Shown piece by piece: positions 22,810 through 35,937 of a stretch of DNA of 64,000 bases (within the stretch, counting starts at the first letter, position 1; each line of letters starts with the position of its first letter). The position numbers and the translations under genes are program-made. This stretch comes from Bedellia somnulentella (Eukaryota > Arthropoda > Insecta > Lepidoptera > Bedelliidae): positions 10,416,001 through 10,480,000 of the forward strand of contig OY755178.1 in assembly GCA_963576735.1 (NCBI GenBank), given 5' to 3'. The notes beneath the pieces were generated by a model. That model searched no databases. It saw nothing but the letters and a program-made list of their open reading frames with translations, and was not told the origin of the DNA.

Positions 22810-23065
22810 AGTGTAGTGTCGGCTTAGAATAGCACTACCCCTTTTCTTCCGGTGGGTGTACGTAAGAGGCGACTAACGGTATTTACGGTGGGCTTTTTAA
22901 GGGATTTTTGGGCGATGCGGTTGGAGACCCGATCACCAACAACCTTTATTTTACCATCTTTTCCCCACGCAACTTCCAAAAGTGGCTGAGGAATTTTTAA
23001 TTCGTTAGCTCTGGCTACCCCTTCTAGGGATTTATAGCCATGAGTGTATGTATGTATGTATGTAT
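22810..23065 (+). mobile_element. SINE B copy
   Basis: Full length, with a small internal insertion (ATTTACGGTGGGC). The antisense open frame across it is a shadow. Confidence 0.82.
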
Positions 23066-23690
23066 TCGTATTTATATTTATTATTTTAAAATGACGTTTT
23101 TGAACAGAACAGGAGATACGGGATTCGATCCCGAGATCCCGAGACCTCTGTGTTTTGAGCCAAATGCTATAACCAAAAAACCATGGAAGAAGAAAAACAA
23201 TTGTACTTATTGATTCAGAGACAAAATTAAGCGCACAAACTTTACTAATTTGCATAAACTATACTCAGCGTTTATTTTTTGTGACAACAACTTTGACAGA
23301 ACGGGTCGGAACTTTAGAGTTAGTTGCTTTCACTTTGACTTTTGTTTTGTAGCAAAAAAACCCACATTAATCGATTCAAGCTACAATTCCGCTAACCTGT
23401 AAGTAGTGAAATATGAAGAAAACACCCTGTCTGTCTTGTGTTGCTATCAAAATGTTTAATGAGTTCTTCTAAGTATACCGGTTACATTTTAATATTAATA
23501 TTTTTTAACCTATCCTAATGCTATTTTTGCTTTCGCTGCTAAAATTTATTCAAACTTTCAAGCCAATCTAAGCACTGAATATAAAATATATTTAATTATC
23601 ATAATCGTCATTAGATTTAATTAATTATGTCAATAAGTCACCTGGTACGAATTTCAACACAAGAGCCGATAATAAATGCCAATAATTATA
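23066..23690. other. spacer; possible decayed tRNA-like piece
   Basis: GGGATTCGATCCCGAGATCCCG near 23120 resembles a reversed B box. Otherwise nothing is seen. Confidence 0.3.
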
Positions 23691-23691
23691 A

Positions 23692-24012
23692 CCACGGGTG
23701 TTGTAAGAGGCGAATAAGGGTATGGGCCGATGGGTTTGGGTGACTACATTATCATCATCAGCCTATAGACATCCACTGCTGGACATAGGCCTCCCCCAAA
23801 GATCTCCATAACGACCTGTCCTGTGCTGCCCTCATCCATCGGCTTCCCGCGATCTTGACCAAGTCGTCGGTCCACCTTGTGGGAGGCCTACCCACACCGT
23901 GTCGTCCGGTACGTGGCCGCCACTCCAGAACCTTCAAGCCCCAACGGCCGTCGGTTCTGCGTGCAATTGTTGTAATTTGGTAATTTGTTATTTATGGCCG
24001 TGAGTTTATGAG
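23692..24012 (+). mobile_element. SINE B remnant interrupted by an RTE fragment
   Basis: CGGGTGTTGTAAGAGGCG before 23740 and TTTATGGCCGTGAGTTTATG after 23990 are SINE B blocks on either side of the LINE piece. Confidence 0.55.
23745..23970 (-). pseudogene. RTE-type LINE, C-terminal coding remnant
   Basis: The minus strand encodes the typical RTE protein end (RPTTWWTDDLVK-like segment, then a VYRL..DD end). The plus strand reads ATCATCATCAGCCTATAGAC, CACTGCTGGACATAGGCC and GTCGTCGGTCCACCTTGTGG. There is no catalytic part. Related scraps occur at 49267-49305 and 61125-61170. Confidence 0.7.
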
Positions 24013-24294
24013 CGTTTGTATAACAATAAGAATATCATTTGAAACGATAGCAAGATTTAGCAATGACTGAATTAATTTTAAGATGGTTTTTATCATTGCG
24101 ATTTAATAGCTATTCTTCCCTGTTATGATTTTTCATTAATATAAAAATATATTACAACCCTATAGCTCAATAGCAAAATTAAAACTGCACCAAGCAGAAG
24201 ACGCGAATTCAAATCCTGAGTAAGTTGGTGATAAGGACAAAATCGTGCGGAAATTCACATATCTGAATTTAAATTATTCGTGCATATATTGACG

Positions 24295-24530
24295 ACGATC
24301 GTGGATGAGTGGACAGGTGACTAGATTCTCGGTCTAGATGTTGCGGGTTCGATCCTCGCTGAGAGTTACATTTATGTGATGAGCATAAATGATTTTTTCT
24401 TAGTCTTGCATGTTTTATATGTGTTTTATATAATTTAAATATATATCTTTGAATAAGAATCTTATAATAAGAGTTTAACTTAGTTTGGGGCTAACTGGAT
24501 CTATGTACAATATATCCGTATATTTATTAT
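24295..24530 (+). mobile_element. tRNA-derived SINE E
   Basis: A box GTGGATGAGTGGACAGG, B box GCGGGTTCGATCCTCGC about 40 nt apart, then CATTTATGTGATGAGCATAA and TTAGTTTGGGGCTAACTGG. Confidence 0.72.
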
Positions 24531-24532
24531 TT

Positions 24533-24640
24533 ATAAGCCTACCCCCTATAACATGAATGCACTTTACAAGAAAAACACCAGGTGACCATAATAGCACGTG
24601 ATGTTCGGAATCATTAGGACCATAAGGCGTAAGGCATGAA
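24533..24640 (+). mobile_element. SINE A fragment, old
   Basis: CCTACCCCCTATAACATGAA, ACACCAGGTGACCATAATAG and GCACGTGATGTTCGGAA. Confidence 0.5.
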
Positions 24641-24644
24641 GTTT

Positions 24645-25640
24645 AAGCAAAAGTAAGTATAAATAAATATTTAATAGCAAATTTATTTTAAAGACATAAG
24701 CAAATATAAATAACAATCGATAACAATACAAAGAGTATTAAGCAGAATTCGCGCTGAAAATGCAAAAGCTATTTAAATGTCGGTTTGTACTTGAAGCAAA
24801 AGTTCATAGAGCACCATTTTAGATGCAGGCTTTGTCTTTATCTCTATTTATTCTGTTGAGTAAAAGGATTATTACTAAGTCCTGACATTCAGAATAAGAC
24901 AGTTGGATTAAGATATAAGGTAATATAATAAGTATGAGAATTATTTTAAGAGATTTTCATTTTAATTTGTAAAATAACTTATAGTATTTTGGATGGAAAT
25001 TTAACTGCAGTATTATATTTCATTATGGTTATGTTTCATTATTATATCATTAATCAACATAAGTCAAATGCTTATTAACATTATAACAACAAATATATTC
25101 AAAAACCGTTTCTGTGCAGCCCACATTCATCGGTTAATAGTTTGGTTCTTATCAACCTAGAAATGGTGTGTCATCGTCAGGCACGTAGACGTTACTCCTA
25201 GAACCTTGAAATACACAGGGCAGTTGGTTACAGTGCCCTGCTTATTGCTTTTTCAGTTTTGCAACTTCTTAGGCTATCAGTAAGCACGGTTATATTATGG
25301 ATCTCATCATTGCTGATTAGTTGAATGTCTTCTTATGAGAGAAATAAAATAAGAAAACATTTATTAATTGCTAAAAAAAAATACATAGTAACACTCACAA
25401 AAATTTAGATGCATTTAAGAAACAACACGCAAGCGAAATTTCATGAAACTAAAAAATAAAACAAAAAACGAAAGGGATACAGGTGTAAAATTTAAAATTA
25501 ATGTTCACGTACATATGCCTGCGTAGCAATGAAGTGGTGACTGATTCGGCATTAGTTGTAAATGAAACCTCACAACACTGGTTTTTAGTCAGCACCAGAA
25601 TTGAAAGAGCGTCACGGACTTTTACTTTGAAATGAATATA
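24645..25640. other. AT-rich spacer
   Basis: No feature recognised. Confidence 0.4.
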
Positions 25641-25644
25641 ATAT

Positions 25645-25832
25645 ACATACATACATACATACATATACTCACGGCTATAAATCCTTAAAAGGGGTAGCCA
25701 GAGCTGAGAAATTAAAAATTTCTCAGCCACTTTTGGAAGTTGAGTGGGGAAAAGATGGTAGAATAAAGGTTGTTGGTGATGGGTCTCCAACCGCATCGCC
25801 CAAAATTCCCTTAAAAGCCCCAAAACCGTTAA
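25645..25832 (-). mobile_element. SINE B, 5'-truncated
   Basis: Antisense (CATA)n tail and CTCACGGCTATAAATCC to AAAAGCCCCAAAACCGTTA. The head is missing. Confidence 0.78.
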
Positions 25833-25834
25833 TA

Positions 25835-28468
25835 TAATATAATATAATAACAATAAAATAAACACTCAATAATAAATACATACACTAAGCACAAACTTAG
25901 TTTAGTTTTGGTATGAGAACCATTCTCGGTCGAAAAGGTCACTAAATAATCACGTTATTTAGTGACGCAAATAATAAATACCAAAATTCAAATGGTGGTC
26001 CTCAATCTAAAGGAATCACATCGAAAGCGGTATTAAATCTCGTTTTCATCCAATTCATTTTGACAAAAAGTTAATTCAGACTAACGTGAAACCCACACGT
26101 GAAGGCGCAATATCCGTGAAAAATGACAAAACTCACTGATAAATTTTTCATAGACAAGAGATTTTTTGGGTCGCTTGGAATAACAGCTATTTATCAAGCG
26201 CATATGCGGCTTATTCTCGATTACTTGCTAAAAAGTTTCGGATTACTTGAGCAAAAAACATATACAAAGACGAACGTGATCTGGTCGGAAAACGTGCTTG
26301 GAATCGGGCTAAGCGAAAATGTAGACTTTATGATTTTTTTACGAGCCCTTCCCAGCTTACGAATGGTTATTTCACTTGTTCATTTTATAACAATTTTCTG
26401 TTCACGGTCGTGCGATTTGTCGGTGAAAGCATTCCCAACTTTAATGTCAATTATCATTGTAACAGCGACTCTTTGTTTTAATACCTCGTTCCATTAAAAA
26501 CAAAGATAAAATGAAATATAGCGTTTCGGATGTAAATCATTACTTATTTTTAATTAAATTTCGGAGCTCTGTTGCGGACATAACTTAATGGCGTAATAAT
26601 AATTTCTCCGTTGTAATTGTTGGCAATGGAATGATAAATAAATGCGGCATCATTTGATTATTATAATCTACATGGTTGAATTGACCTTTTTCATCATTAT
26701 TTCTAACAACAAACGTTATAAAGTCCTAAAATACCTTGACCTTTTTTTGGCGGGAGGCCTTAAAGATTATTCCACTTTTAAGATTATTAATAGATGAGGT
26801 CATAAGCAAGCCTTTGATGCACTTTGTGGGAAATACCAATAAATGGTATAAAAATATTTTATGGTACACTATTAAATTATCTGTGATATCTAGTTTATCG
26901 ACATGAATACAATTAACTACTTAATTAAACAGTCTTCTTAAACATTATTAATTTCTATCACCACATAAGAAGGCTTTTTTGAGCCAGATAACGATTTTGT
27001 GTCTCTTGTATTTTATGAAATGAAAACATAAGGCTGTGCGATAAATCTGCCGACTTCACACAATCACCCGTTACAATGTAATATTCCAAAAAGGGGAAGA
27101 AAACGACTCGACAAACAAAAGAGGGTCCCGTAATGAAATATTTTCATTATAACTCAAGACTGGTGAACGCAAAATATTCAGTGGAGTATCTTTGAATGTC
27201 TCGACTCAATCACAATGATGACTCGACCGTATTTAGCGAAAGAAAATATATTTTTCGTAACTGCTTTTTGTGATTTCGTCTATTGGTTGAAGATGTTTTT
27301 GCTTAAATATTTTTATCAGGGATGTGGGCAATTCTTTTTATGCGATTTCATATAAATTATTGGCAAAATAAATTGAAAAATTTTAATATTATCGTTGGAA
27401 AAATGCCCCCTGACGTCTTTAAAAATTATGTTATATCTTTTCTAAATTAATAACCAAGAATTATTGTATTGAAACGTATAGAAATATACAAAATGTATGA
27501 CCTTAATTAATTTTACCCCACTAAAGCGATGCTAAAAGCAAGATTTTAAATTTTTACAATCGGATGTTTGTATGTATAAATAGATTAGTCAGATTGATAT
27601 ATACCCAAGCCCCAGGTGACATAGAGCATGATTTATGAAATATGAGAGACTGGGATAAGCATCACGTCATTTGAATAAAATGTAATGTAAAAATGTATGT
27701 ATGAATATGTATGTATAATTAAATCAATATTAAAACAATCGTAAACATGAAAAACGAAATATAGTATGAAGCAAAAATGCCTTTCTTGCTTAATGGCTGC
27801 CTGATGAAGTATTAATCTATTTTGTTTTTATATGATATACTCCTATAACTGACACCATTATATCACATATCCATACATTACTTTAAAAATGTTTAGTTCA
27901 TATCCTATAACAGTTTGATGACTTTTGCATTAATAATACTAAAACATTAACTCAAAATTCTCCTTGAATTTAATGAACCTTTCAACATTCAGCATATAAA
28001 CACATCAATGCCTTGAAGAAAATTAGGGCAGGGTAATGCCAAAAAGGTTTTACAACAGAAAGTGTAAGCGGCTAAGGTAAATTGAATAGGTGAGGTGAAT
28101 GGCAACTTAAAACATTTAGTAGACGGAGGCGTTGTTTACGACGCGGTCGGACTCGATTATTTCCTTTATGTTCTCAGTTGGGGAGTATCTTGGCTTATAT
28201 GGTTTGCACAGCTGTTCATTGCAAAAATTTGTTAACAGTTTATTACACTGAAATTATTTCCTTATAATTCACAAGGTTGTACATTATTTTAGTCGTATGT
28301 TTTACACAAAAATCAACCAAAAATTTAAGTTTTTAAAATTTCAATGAAATTTAAGGATTTTTACTACATTACGCCTCCGCCAAATAGTCCAGAGGGTTAA
28401 GTGTGGTCAGGTTTGAGCACACAATTGTTTTATTTTATGCTTGATTATAATATTCTCGATATACAAGT
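25835..28468. other. 2.6 kb with no recognised gene
   Basis: AT-rich. It holds a 12-bp-stem hairpin (25938-25966) and a 124-codon open frame (26123-26497) without recognisable similarity or splice context. No SINE of families A-C is evident except scraps, which is unusual here. Confidence 0.35.
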
Positions 28469-28472
28469 AATG

Positions 28473-28552
28473 AGCTAGGAATATCTAATTCCCTAGCTCT
28501 GGCTACCCCTTCAAGGGATTTATAGCCGTGAGTATAAGTATGTATGTATGTA
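28473..28552 (+). mobile_element. SINE B 3' end only
   Basis: TCTGGCTACCCCTTCAAGGG, TATAGCCGTGAGTATAAG, (TATG)n. Confidence 0.7.
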
Positions 28553-28554
28553 CA

Positions 28555-29380
28555 AGTAATGAAAAGCACTGAGAGAAAACTACTCTCAAGACGACTACTA
28601 TACTAACTCTGTGACTGACTGTACTTACTAACTAACTTTGATGTGGTGAAAAGTAAATAGAAATGTAAAGTAAATGATTTCGTTATTGCATGTTGTTACA
28701 AGTATAAAATTATAATTTTAATGTATAAGAAATATGCAGGTCAAAATTTTATACTGTTACAGACAAAATACTGTTGGAGACAAGTTTGGTTTTAAATAAT
28801 GTGAAAATAAATACAAGTATGGGATTGAGGACCGCGAAACAAAACGATCACAAATGTAAGTGGTCCCTAAGTTCGAAAATATTCGCGAACTTCTTTGAAA
28901 ATTTCAGGTGTAATTTCCCTTGGGTTCAGTTACTTTAAATGTATTATGAGAGACTTTCTTCTTACCCTCAGTATGTGTTTCGTTTACAAATTCAACGCGT
29001 AAAGTTTTATTTATTCACATACAATTTATATTCACAATTCACGTCTGTGTTGGAATTAGATTTACAATGAAACTTTAAGTATATTTCGTAGTGTTGGTTG
29101 TTCAGAAGTATTTAATTTGAAATATACTCCTTTTTTGTACTTCTGTCAAATCCCACTTCTTTCCACAAATGTTATTCACAGTAGCTTGCGCTAGAAGACT
29201 CACTATGTATTTTAGCGCCAAAAGGTACCATTCTGAACGTATGAATTGTTATACTCAATTTGACAATCTTAAACGGATACCATTATCACTTAGGTGATAT
29301 AATAAGTGATAACGAGTCTTATATAGCATAGCAGATATAAGTTATTATTGGATAATTTATTGATAGTTCCGCGTAATAAT
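28555..29380. other. AT-rich spacer
   Basis: Nothing recognised. Confidence 0.4.
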
Positions 29381-29386
29381 ACTGAA

Positions 29387-30016
29387 CCCGTGAGAAGACG
29401 CGCTATGAGCAGTTTGCTCACACAAAAAAATAATACATTTTTTTTTGCCTTTCGCTTGCCACACCAATTCAAGCACTTATGTTCCTTCCTAAATATTCAC
29501 CCCCTCTCCCCTCACGCAATTTTCGATCCGATCAGTGGCGTTGTGACCGCGCAGCAAGGCTTTTGTGGAGGCTGTGTACCAACGTGCGGCAAAATGTCCT
29601 AGACATATAAAATAGAGGTTCAAAAAACCATGTACTTGGTGCTAGCAATTACTTTGCACCGAACATGTAAAATACATGTGTTTAGTATGTTTCGAGAGAC
29701 ACATTAGTGTAGATTTAATAAATGAATAACACTTTTTAGTTTTTCTTTTGCAACAGTTTTTATTGCGATTTTTGTGAAACTCGGCAAAAAATTAATTAAT
29801 ATTTGGTTTTGATATTTGCGTTAGAAGTTACTATTATGTTAAATAGTTTTGATAAAAATACTTGTTTTGGACTTACTAAACTTTGTTTTATATATTTAAA
29901 AATATTATAAGCCAATAAATATAGAAACACAAAAAATATGAATATTTATCATAGTGTGAGCAATTTGCTCGCGCGCGCCTACTCGTGTAACAAAATTAGG
30001 CGCGCCTTCTCACGGG
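29387..30016. mobile_element. non-autonomous element with piggyBac-like ends
   Basis: 630 bp. Left end CCCGTGAGAAGACGCGC and right end, in complement, CCCGTGAGAAGGCGCGCC. An inner inverted pair, GAGCAGTTTGCTCACAC and GAGCAAATTGCTCACAC, lies nearby. The right flank is TTAA (30017-30020) and the left flank TGAA (29383-29386), which is TTAA with one change. CCC tips plus a TTAA target are the piggyBac pattern. No transposase is inside. Confidence 0.78.
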
Positions 30017-30020
30017 TTAA

Positions 30021-30740
30021 TATAAGTCTCTGAAACAAAACAAAATCAGCAGCAAATAAGTTATACCTTTGGTTTTAGAAGGCTGTTATTCTAGTTCTAC
30101 TGCAATGGCAAAGTTGTAGTGGTTATGTAATGTTTGGTTTATGTCATAGTTGAGAGTAAAATTGTTGCATATTTCAATGTTTTTTTTAACGTCAATAAGT
30201 AAGATGTTGCGGAGAAGTATTTGTAGAAATAAGAATCTTTTCAAGTCAAAGCCACAATTTTCAACATGTTGAAAATCGTTATATTGTAGAAGTAAGGTGT
30301 ATTTAATTTTTTAAGTAATGAAAGACAAAGTATTTGATATGCTTGTGAGTAATTTAAAGGTTAATATTCTTAACACTCGATGCAAAAAGTACTGGTAATA
30401 TTAATTTATTACATCACACTAACCTCCTACCTCGTGTAAGTTTAGTTGGGTCTAAGCATTATGCCAACCCTTATGGTTATGACCCTTATTAAATTAACCG
30501 CAAAATGCGCCACTGAAACTCGAGAAACAGCAAACCCTTTTCGATTTACCAGTACAGACATCATAAATTACTAACGTTATATAAAAAATATTAGTGGAGA
30601 GAATAAAGTAGTATTCTTGGATAAAAATATAGAATAGAAAAAGAATTTTGCACATCACAAAATAAATATTTAAATAAATATAGGTTTCAAAAGAAATGTT
30701 TTGTGTGTTACGTTTTATGTAGGAAATTCAACATTGTGTA
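30021..30740. other. AT-rich spacer
   Basis: Nothing recognised. Confidence 0.4.
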
Positions 30741-30745
30741 AGGAC

Positions 30746-31282
30746 ATACATACATATACTCAAGGCCATAATTTCCGAAAAGGGGTAGCCATAGCTTCAG
30801 AGCTAGAAACTACATAAATGAATAGAGCTGCATAGTGCCATGTAGTGCCGGCTTAGAATGTCACTACCCCTTTCTACCCAAGGGTGACGTAAGAGGCGAC
30901 TAAGAGTATGGGGCTTTTTAAGTATTTTTTGGGTGATGCGGTTGGAGACCCAACACCAATAATACTTTATTTATACCATCTTGTCCCTTATCAAATTTAA
31001 ATTTTGCTGAGGAGTTGTGTAAATATTAGTATAAAATATTACTATTCCATGATGGAACAGGAAACTAGAGGCACATAAAGGCTTAAGAAGGGTGCATGTA
31101 TACTCTTTGTGATAATACATATAACTTTGACAATACATTAGCTGCGTAGTGTCGGCATAGAAAAGCACTACCTATACTACTACTATATTTCTTCCGGTGG
31201 GTGTACGTAAGAGGCGACTAACGGTATTGGCGCTTTAAGGGATTTTTGGGTGATGCGGTAGAAGACCCATCACCAACAATAT
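30746..31282. mobile_element. cluster of three SINE B pieces
   Basis: An antisense 3' end (30746-30815), a forward copy (30833-31017, subtype CTACCCAAGGGTGACG) and a forward 5' half (31141-31282, to GACCCATCACCAACAA). Confidence 0.7.
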
Positions 31283-31436
31283 AGGAGTTAATGTGCAATT
31301 TACTGCAACACCTTGCTCAAAAGCACTTGCGTGACTTCTGAAATCTACTTTAACTAGTCTGTAAATATGAGTGAAAAAAAGTAAGTGAATCAATGTTAGT
31401 TGGTTAAATAAATTGATGAACAATAATTTAAATATT

Positions 31437-31815
31437 AAAAACTAGCTGACCCAACAGACTTCATACTGTCTAACATTCATTGACATTCACTTAATGGATG
31501 GCATCAAATTGCTATATTTAGCCGACCCGCTAAATATGTCATGCTCTGTCATAAGAAGAGAAAAATATGTTTATAATATTATCCTCACTACGTTTATTAT
31601 TTACACAGCGTACGGAAAATAAGTAACATTTCTCGTGCTTTCCACGTAGGGTTCTGAACTTATTTTACCAAAATAAAATATAGCCTATGTTACTTGTCGA
31701 TAATGAAGCTTTCGAATGGTGAAAAAAATTTCACAATTGGTCTAGTAGTTTTTGAGCCTATTCATTACAATCAAACAAACAAAGTTTTCCTCTTTAAAAT
31801 ATTAGTGTAGAAAAC
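31437..31815 (+). mobile_element. CTAGCTGACCC repeat (unclassified)
   Basis: Starts ACTAGCTGACCCAACAGAC and ends TCCTCTTTAAAATATTAGTG. These ends recur in lepidopteran genomes; class not certain. The opposite-strand version of its left end closes the repeat at 55203. Confidence 0.55.
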
Positions 31816-31869
31816 ATTTTATTAAATTATTATATTATCAAAGATTCACTGTTTCCTTCGTAGTGTCGG

Positions 31870-32112
31870 TTGAGTCATATACTCACGGCTATAAATCTCT
31901 TGAAGGGGTAGCCAGAGCTAGGGAATTAGAAATTCCTCAGTCACTTTTGGAAGTTGCGTGGGGAAAAGATGGTGAAATAAAGGTTGTTGGTGAAAGGTCT
32001 CCAACCGCATCGCCCAAAAATTCCTTAAAAGCCCCAATACCGTTAGTCGCCTCTTATGTTCACTCACCGGAAGAAGTGGGGTAGTGCTATTCTAAGCCGA
32101 CACTACACAGCA
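31870..32112 (-). mobile_element. SINE B copy
   Basis: Antisense, complete to TAAGCCGACACTACACAGC. Confidence 0.8.
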
Positions 32113-32552
32113 TGGTTTAAAACATTTCATATAATATTAAAACGTAACCATTTTACAAATGCAAAGTCTTACAATACCTTCTGAATAAAACATTATGATC
32201 TGCTAACCTTGCCGTCTACACGGTCTGGTTCAAAGACATTCCCGTGTTATCGAGCTCCGAATATACATTTGGGACACATTATTAGACCCTTTGTTCCCCA
32301 AAGTTCACGTCCGACTTCGCAAGCAAATGTATTTATTTTCACTAAACATAATGATTCATTACCTTTGAAAGTTGTTTTGTTACAAAAGCATCTAGGGATT
32401 GACCATTTGAATGAATGGGAATTTATTGGGGTAATGAAGATGTGTAGATATACAAATGTTCATCCGTTGAGTACATTATTATATTTCGAGGATATATATT
32501 TCAAATAGTTGTTATGCAAAAATTAAGATTTCACCGCCCATGATAAAAATTT
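32113..32552. other. spacer
   Basis: A 99-codon open frame (32209-32508) has no recognised similarity. Nothing else is seen. Confidence 0.35.
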
Positions 32553-32554
32553 AC

Positions 32555-32705
32555 TTACTTATACTCACGCCCATTGTTCCCATTGGGGTGGACAGAGACT
32601 ATCGATCGCCACTTTGTACGATCCAGGCAAATAACTTTTGCTTCTGTTACATTCATCATTCTTCTCATACATGCTCTTTTATTCTTCATGATTATTATAA
32701 TTGCC
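32555..32705 (-). mobile_element. SINE C copy
   Basis: ATACTCACGCCCATTGTTCC, CCATTGGGGTGGACAGAGAC, ATCGATCGCCACTTTGTACG and a 5' part ending TATTCTTCATG. It shows the full length, about 145 bp. Confidence 0.72.
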
Positions 32706-33600
32706 TGTTTTGAGCACTAGTACTAATTTAAAGTAAGGATAAAATTCTTTAATGAATCCGAAAATTTACTGATCAACTAATGTTTTCTACTAAGTTTATA
32801 CCATTTTTTTAAGTATAAGTATATAAATAATGTTTCAACCCATACTCTTTTATAACTTTCATCGTATCATTTTAAGTTCTTTTTTCATTTAGCATTTCGT
32901 AGCATTTAAAATCTTTTGCTACCATCGAACTTTTGCTGTAGCATTTTTAGATACGCTTCGTAGCACGTAGTGTCAGCATTATTGACTTATTCGTATGCTA
33001 CGATATCGCTACGCCAGAAAATTGTGTTAACGCCAAACTGAAGAATGCGCGGATATTACACTGAAACAAAACCTTGAGCATACAAACGGTTATAACATGA
33101 TGTTTTTTTTATATGTACAGAGTTTTCGATTTATATAAACACGATTGGGTAATATATTTGATGCTACATCAATAGACCCAGACATTGTGTTTATAACACT
33201 GTTTTGAAAAACAGCCGGCAGAAACCAAAACTGTTGGATTTATATACTAGCTAAGTGTTTTCATCCCGATGTTTTTATATTTAACAAGAAATGGAGTGAC
33301 AAATAGGATTTATTTCTTTATAGTAATAGACATTTGGTTATGGTTGCGTCCGCTAATTTTGATGTATGAAGGGAAATATACCCAGCGATCTTTGCCCAAT
33401 GTATTCTAAAAGGCAATGTTTTTAAATTAATTTATCAAATGGAGTGACATTTTGATGTCTTTCTTTAATTAAGACACACTCAGTTATAGTGGCATCCAGT
33501 TATTTAGATATACGAGGGAAAATAAACACATTGATCTTTGCCCAATGAATTTTAAAGTGCAATTATTTATTGTAGATAGATATTGCAGAGATAGAATAGT
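32706..33600. other. AT-rich spacer with repeated TTTGCCCAATG blocks
   Basis: Related segments at 33385-33480 and 33530-33560 (GATCTTTGCCCAATG) indicate a small local duplication. No gene. Confidence 0.35.
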
Positions 33601-33604
33601 TTTT

Positions 33605-33735
33605 AATAAACAAAGGAAAGAAAAAGATAAGGAAAAGAAGTCTTGGGTTTGATCCCCGCTGGTGTCAAAATTTTTCTTTCCTTTATTTAGAAATAAATCC
33701 CACATTAGGTTTTCATGAACAAAAACATTGTAATG
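33605..33735 (+). mobile_element. element D, truncated
   Basis: GGGTTTGATCCCCGCTGGTG, then TTTTTCTTTCCTTTATTTA, CCCACATTAGGTTTTCATG and AACAAAAACATTG, which are the D tRNA 3' half plus the right end. Confidence 0.65.
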
Positions 33736-33915
33736 ATCCAATGTTTTTTTATTCATTACATACATTCTCCGAAAAGAGGTAAATTGATTTTAGCTGTAAA
33801 TTTCACAACCTCTTTTAATTTCATCAATATACTGTGTAGATTTTTTTTTTCTTAGAGTCCATGTAGTTTCAGTCTTAGGTAATTTAACTTAAGAATAATT
33901 TAATAAAAATAAAAG

Positions 33916-34166
33916 CTGTGTTGTGTCGGCTTAGAATAGCACAACCCCATTTCTTCCAGTGGGTGTACGTAAGAGGCGACTAACGGTATTGAGGCTTTTT
34001 AAGGGATTTTTGGGCGATGCGGTTGGAGACCCATCACCAAGAACCTTTATTCTACCATCTTTTCCCCACTCAACTTCCAAAAGTGGCTGAGAAATTTCTA
34101 ATTTCTCAGCTCTGGCTACCCCTTTTAGGGATGTATAGCCGTGAGTATATGTATGTATGTATGTAT
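33916..34166 (+). mobile_element. SINE B copy
   Basis: Full length; (TATG)n tail. Confidence 0.82.
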
Positions 34167-34169
34167 TAA

Positions 34170-35935
34170 TTTAATAGAAACCCGTATTACTATATTAGAA
34201 TTATAATTACTTATGATTTAATTGCGGCAACAGCACTTGCCAATTTATGTGACTCTCATTACTTAAGAAGCCTTACCATGTGACGTTTTATATGTTACTT
34301 AAGAAACGCTTACTTTATACAATATCTTATACAAATCCTTCACTTTATTTTACAAACCTATATTTTCCTAATTTTGAACATAAATATATACTAAAATTCG
34401 GTGAGAAGATGGTTATAGTAATTAAAATAAAGTAAACTAGTTTGAGTTTTTGAATCATGTCTGCTATATTTATTTATGTATTATTTCTAAAACATCGCTA
34501 ATTTTTTGAGTAATTTTACAATAGAAAGCATAACATAATCTTAATGATAATCAATTTGATAATATTTCAACATGAAAATCAAGCTACGAGTTAACACGGT
34601 ACATTGATAGTTGAATTTATATTCATTTTAAGGTTCCATGGATCAAAAGCCATATTTTGCATATCTAAAATCTAAAATTGATAAAGCATCGTGGTAAGAG
34701 TTCACTAGCGACCAAACATGGGTAAACGTTAATGTAGGCTCGGGAAGGCAGTAGCAACACCATTTCGCCCCTTTGATGTTCTTGTACGCTAATTTATGCA
34801 ATCAAGCCTCGTTTTCACAATTTCCCAACGCATTTAATGGGTTATTTCGTCGATTAATGACACAAACTTAATTACGTGTCCAAGAAAACAAATAATATGT
34901 AAAATATTTTTTCGAATCACATTATGTTATGGAGCGTCCCAATTTATGTATTTTTTAAGTACTATCATTTGTAGGCTATCAAAGAATGTCATGTTATTTG
35001 AAAGCCAGTCGTAAGGGCTGTAAATGAAAATGATCTTAACTATTATAGTTCACTAATTCTAAATTACTTGAGGGTTTCATGCAAAAACAAAAACCTAATC
35101 ATATTAAAGTTCAACTGCATAAAGTTTACAAATATATATAATTGCATGATGAAATGTGTTCAATAACCAGTCAACCGAGTATACACGTATTTATATATTA
35201 GTTCAGCAGGGGCAGTTTACTGGTAAATTATAAATATCAGCAAAACTGTGGCTTTGGTTTCTGAAAATGTATATATGGTTTTCGTTTTTAAAATGGCACT
35301 CTACAGGTGCTCTTGTTTTAAAAGTAAAGTGCTTCTTGTGAATTAATACTCAACGGAATTGTCTAGGAACTGCGATATTTTACGCAGCAAGCTACCGCAA
35401 AGTATCATTTGTGGAGAGTACCAAGTACATTATTCTCCTCATAGTTTTGGTATTCCCTGCTGAAATTTCTCAAACGCGTCTTTTACCGTTAAAGCTTATA
35501 CGAAAATTTGAGATTTAATTTATAAAAAATCTTGTTACTCATAAGTGTTATCATGTGTACATACATAATTCCTCAGACACTTTTGGAAGCTGCGTCATAT
35601 ATATCGAAGTGTAAAAGATTCGAATCTAATTATTATTGTGAGTGTATGAAGATCACGGATTCTGTCGGATATTTCTTACAACAAAGAGCTCTCTATTTGA
35701 AAAATGTATTCTCTGGTATATCTTTATAAGGAGTCGTGAAGTTACTATTACTATTTCTATCTTCCAAATATTCTTTTTACCATAACTGACCTTTTCCCGA
35801 TGAATAACATGTGGCTCCAAGGTTCTAAAATTAGATACCCAAACCGAATGATGCATTCAGGCTATTATGAGATGCATTATGCAGTGGACCTCGGTTGGCC
35901 AAGATAATAATATAATTAAATTTTCTTTGAAAAAT
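34170..35935. other. 1.8 kb AT-rich spacer
   Basis: Only a SINE B scrap at 35565-35605 (CTCAGACACTTTTGGAAGC) is recognised. Confidence 0.4.
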
Positions 35936-35937
35936 TT

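Noticed and set aside
22824..23255. 143-codon minus-strand open frame (and similar ones at 10233, 25449, 31863 and 63278)
   Set aside because: These are shadows of SINE B, which happens to be open antisense (HGYKSLEGVAR-type reading).
26123..26497. 124-codon open frame
   Set aside because: No recognisable similarity, no splice or start context, hydrophobic composition typical of AT-rich noise.
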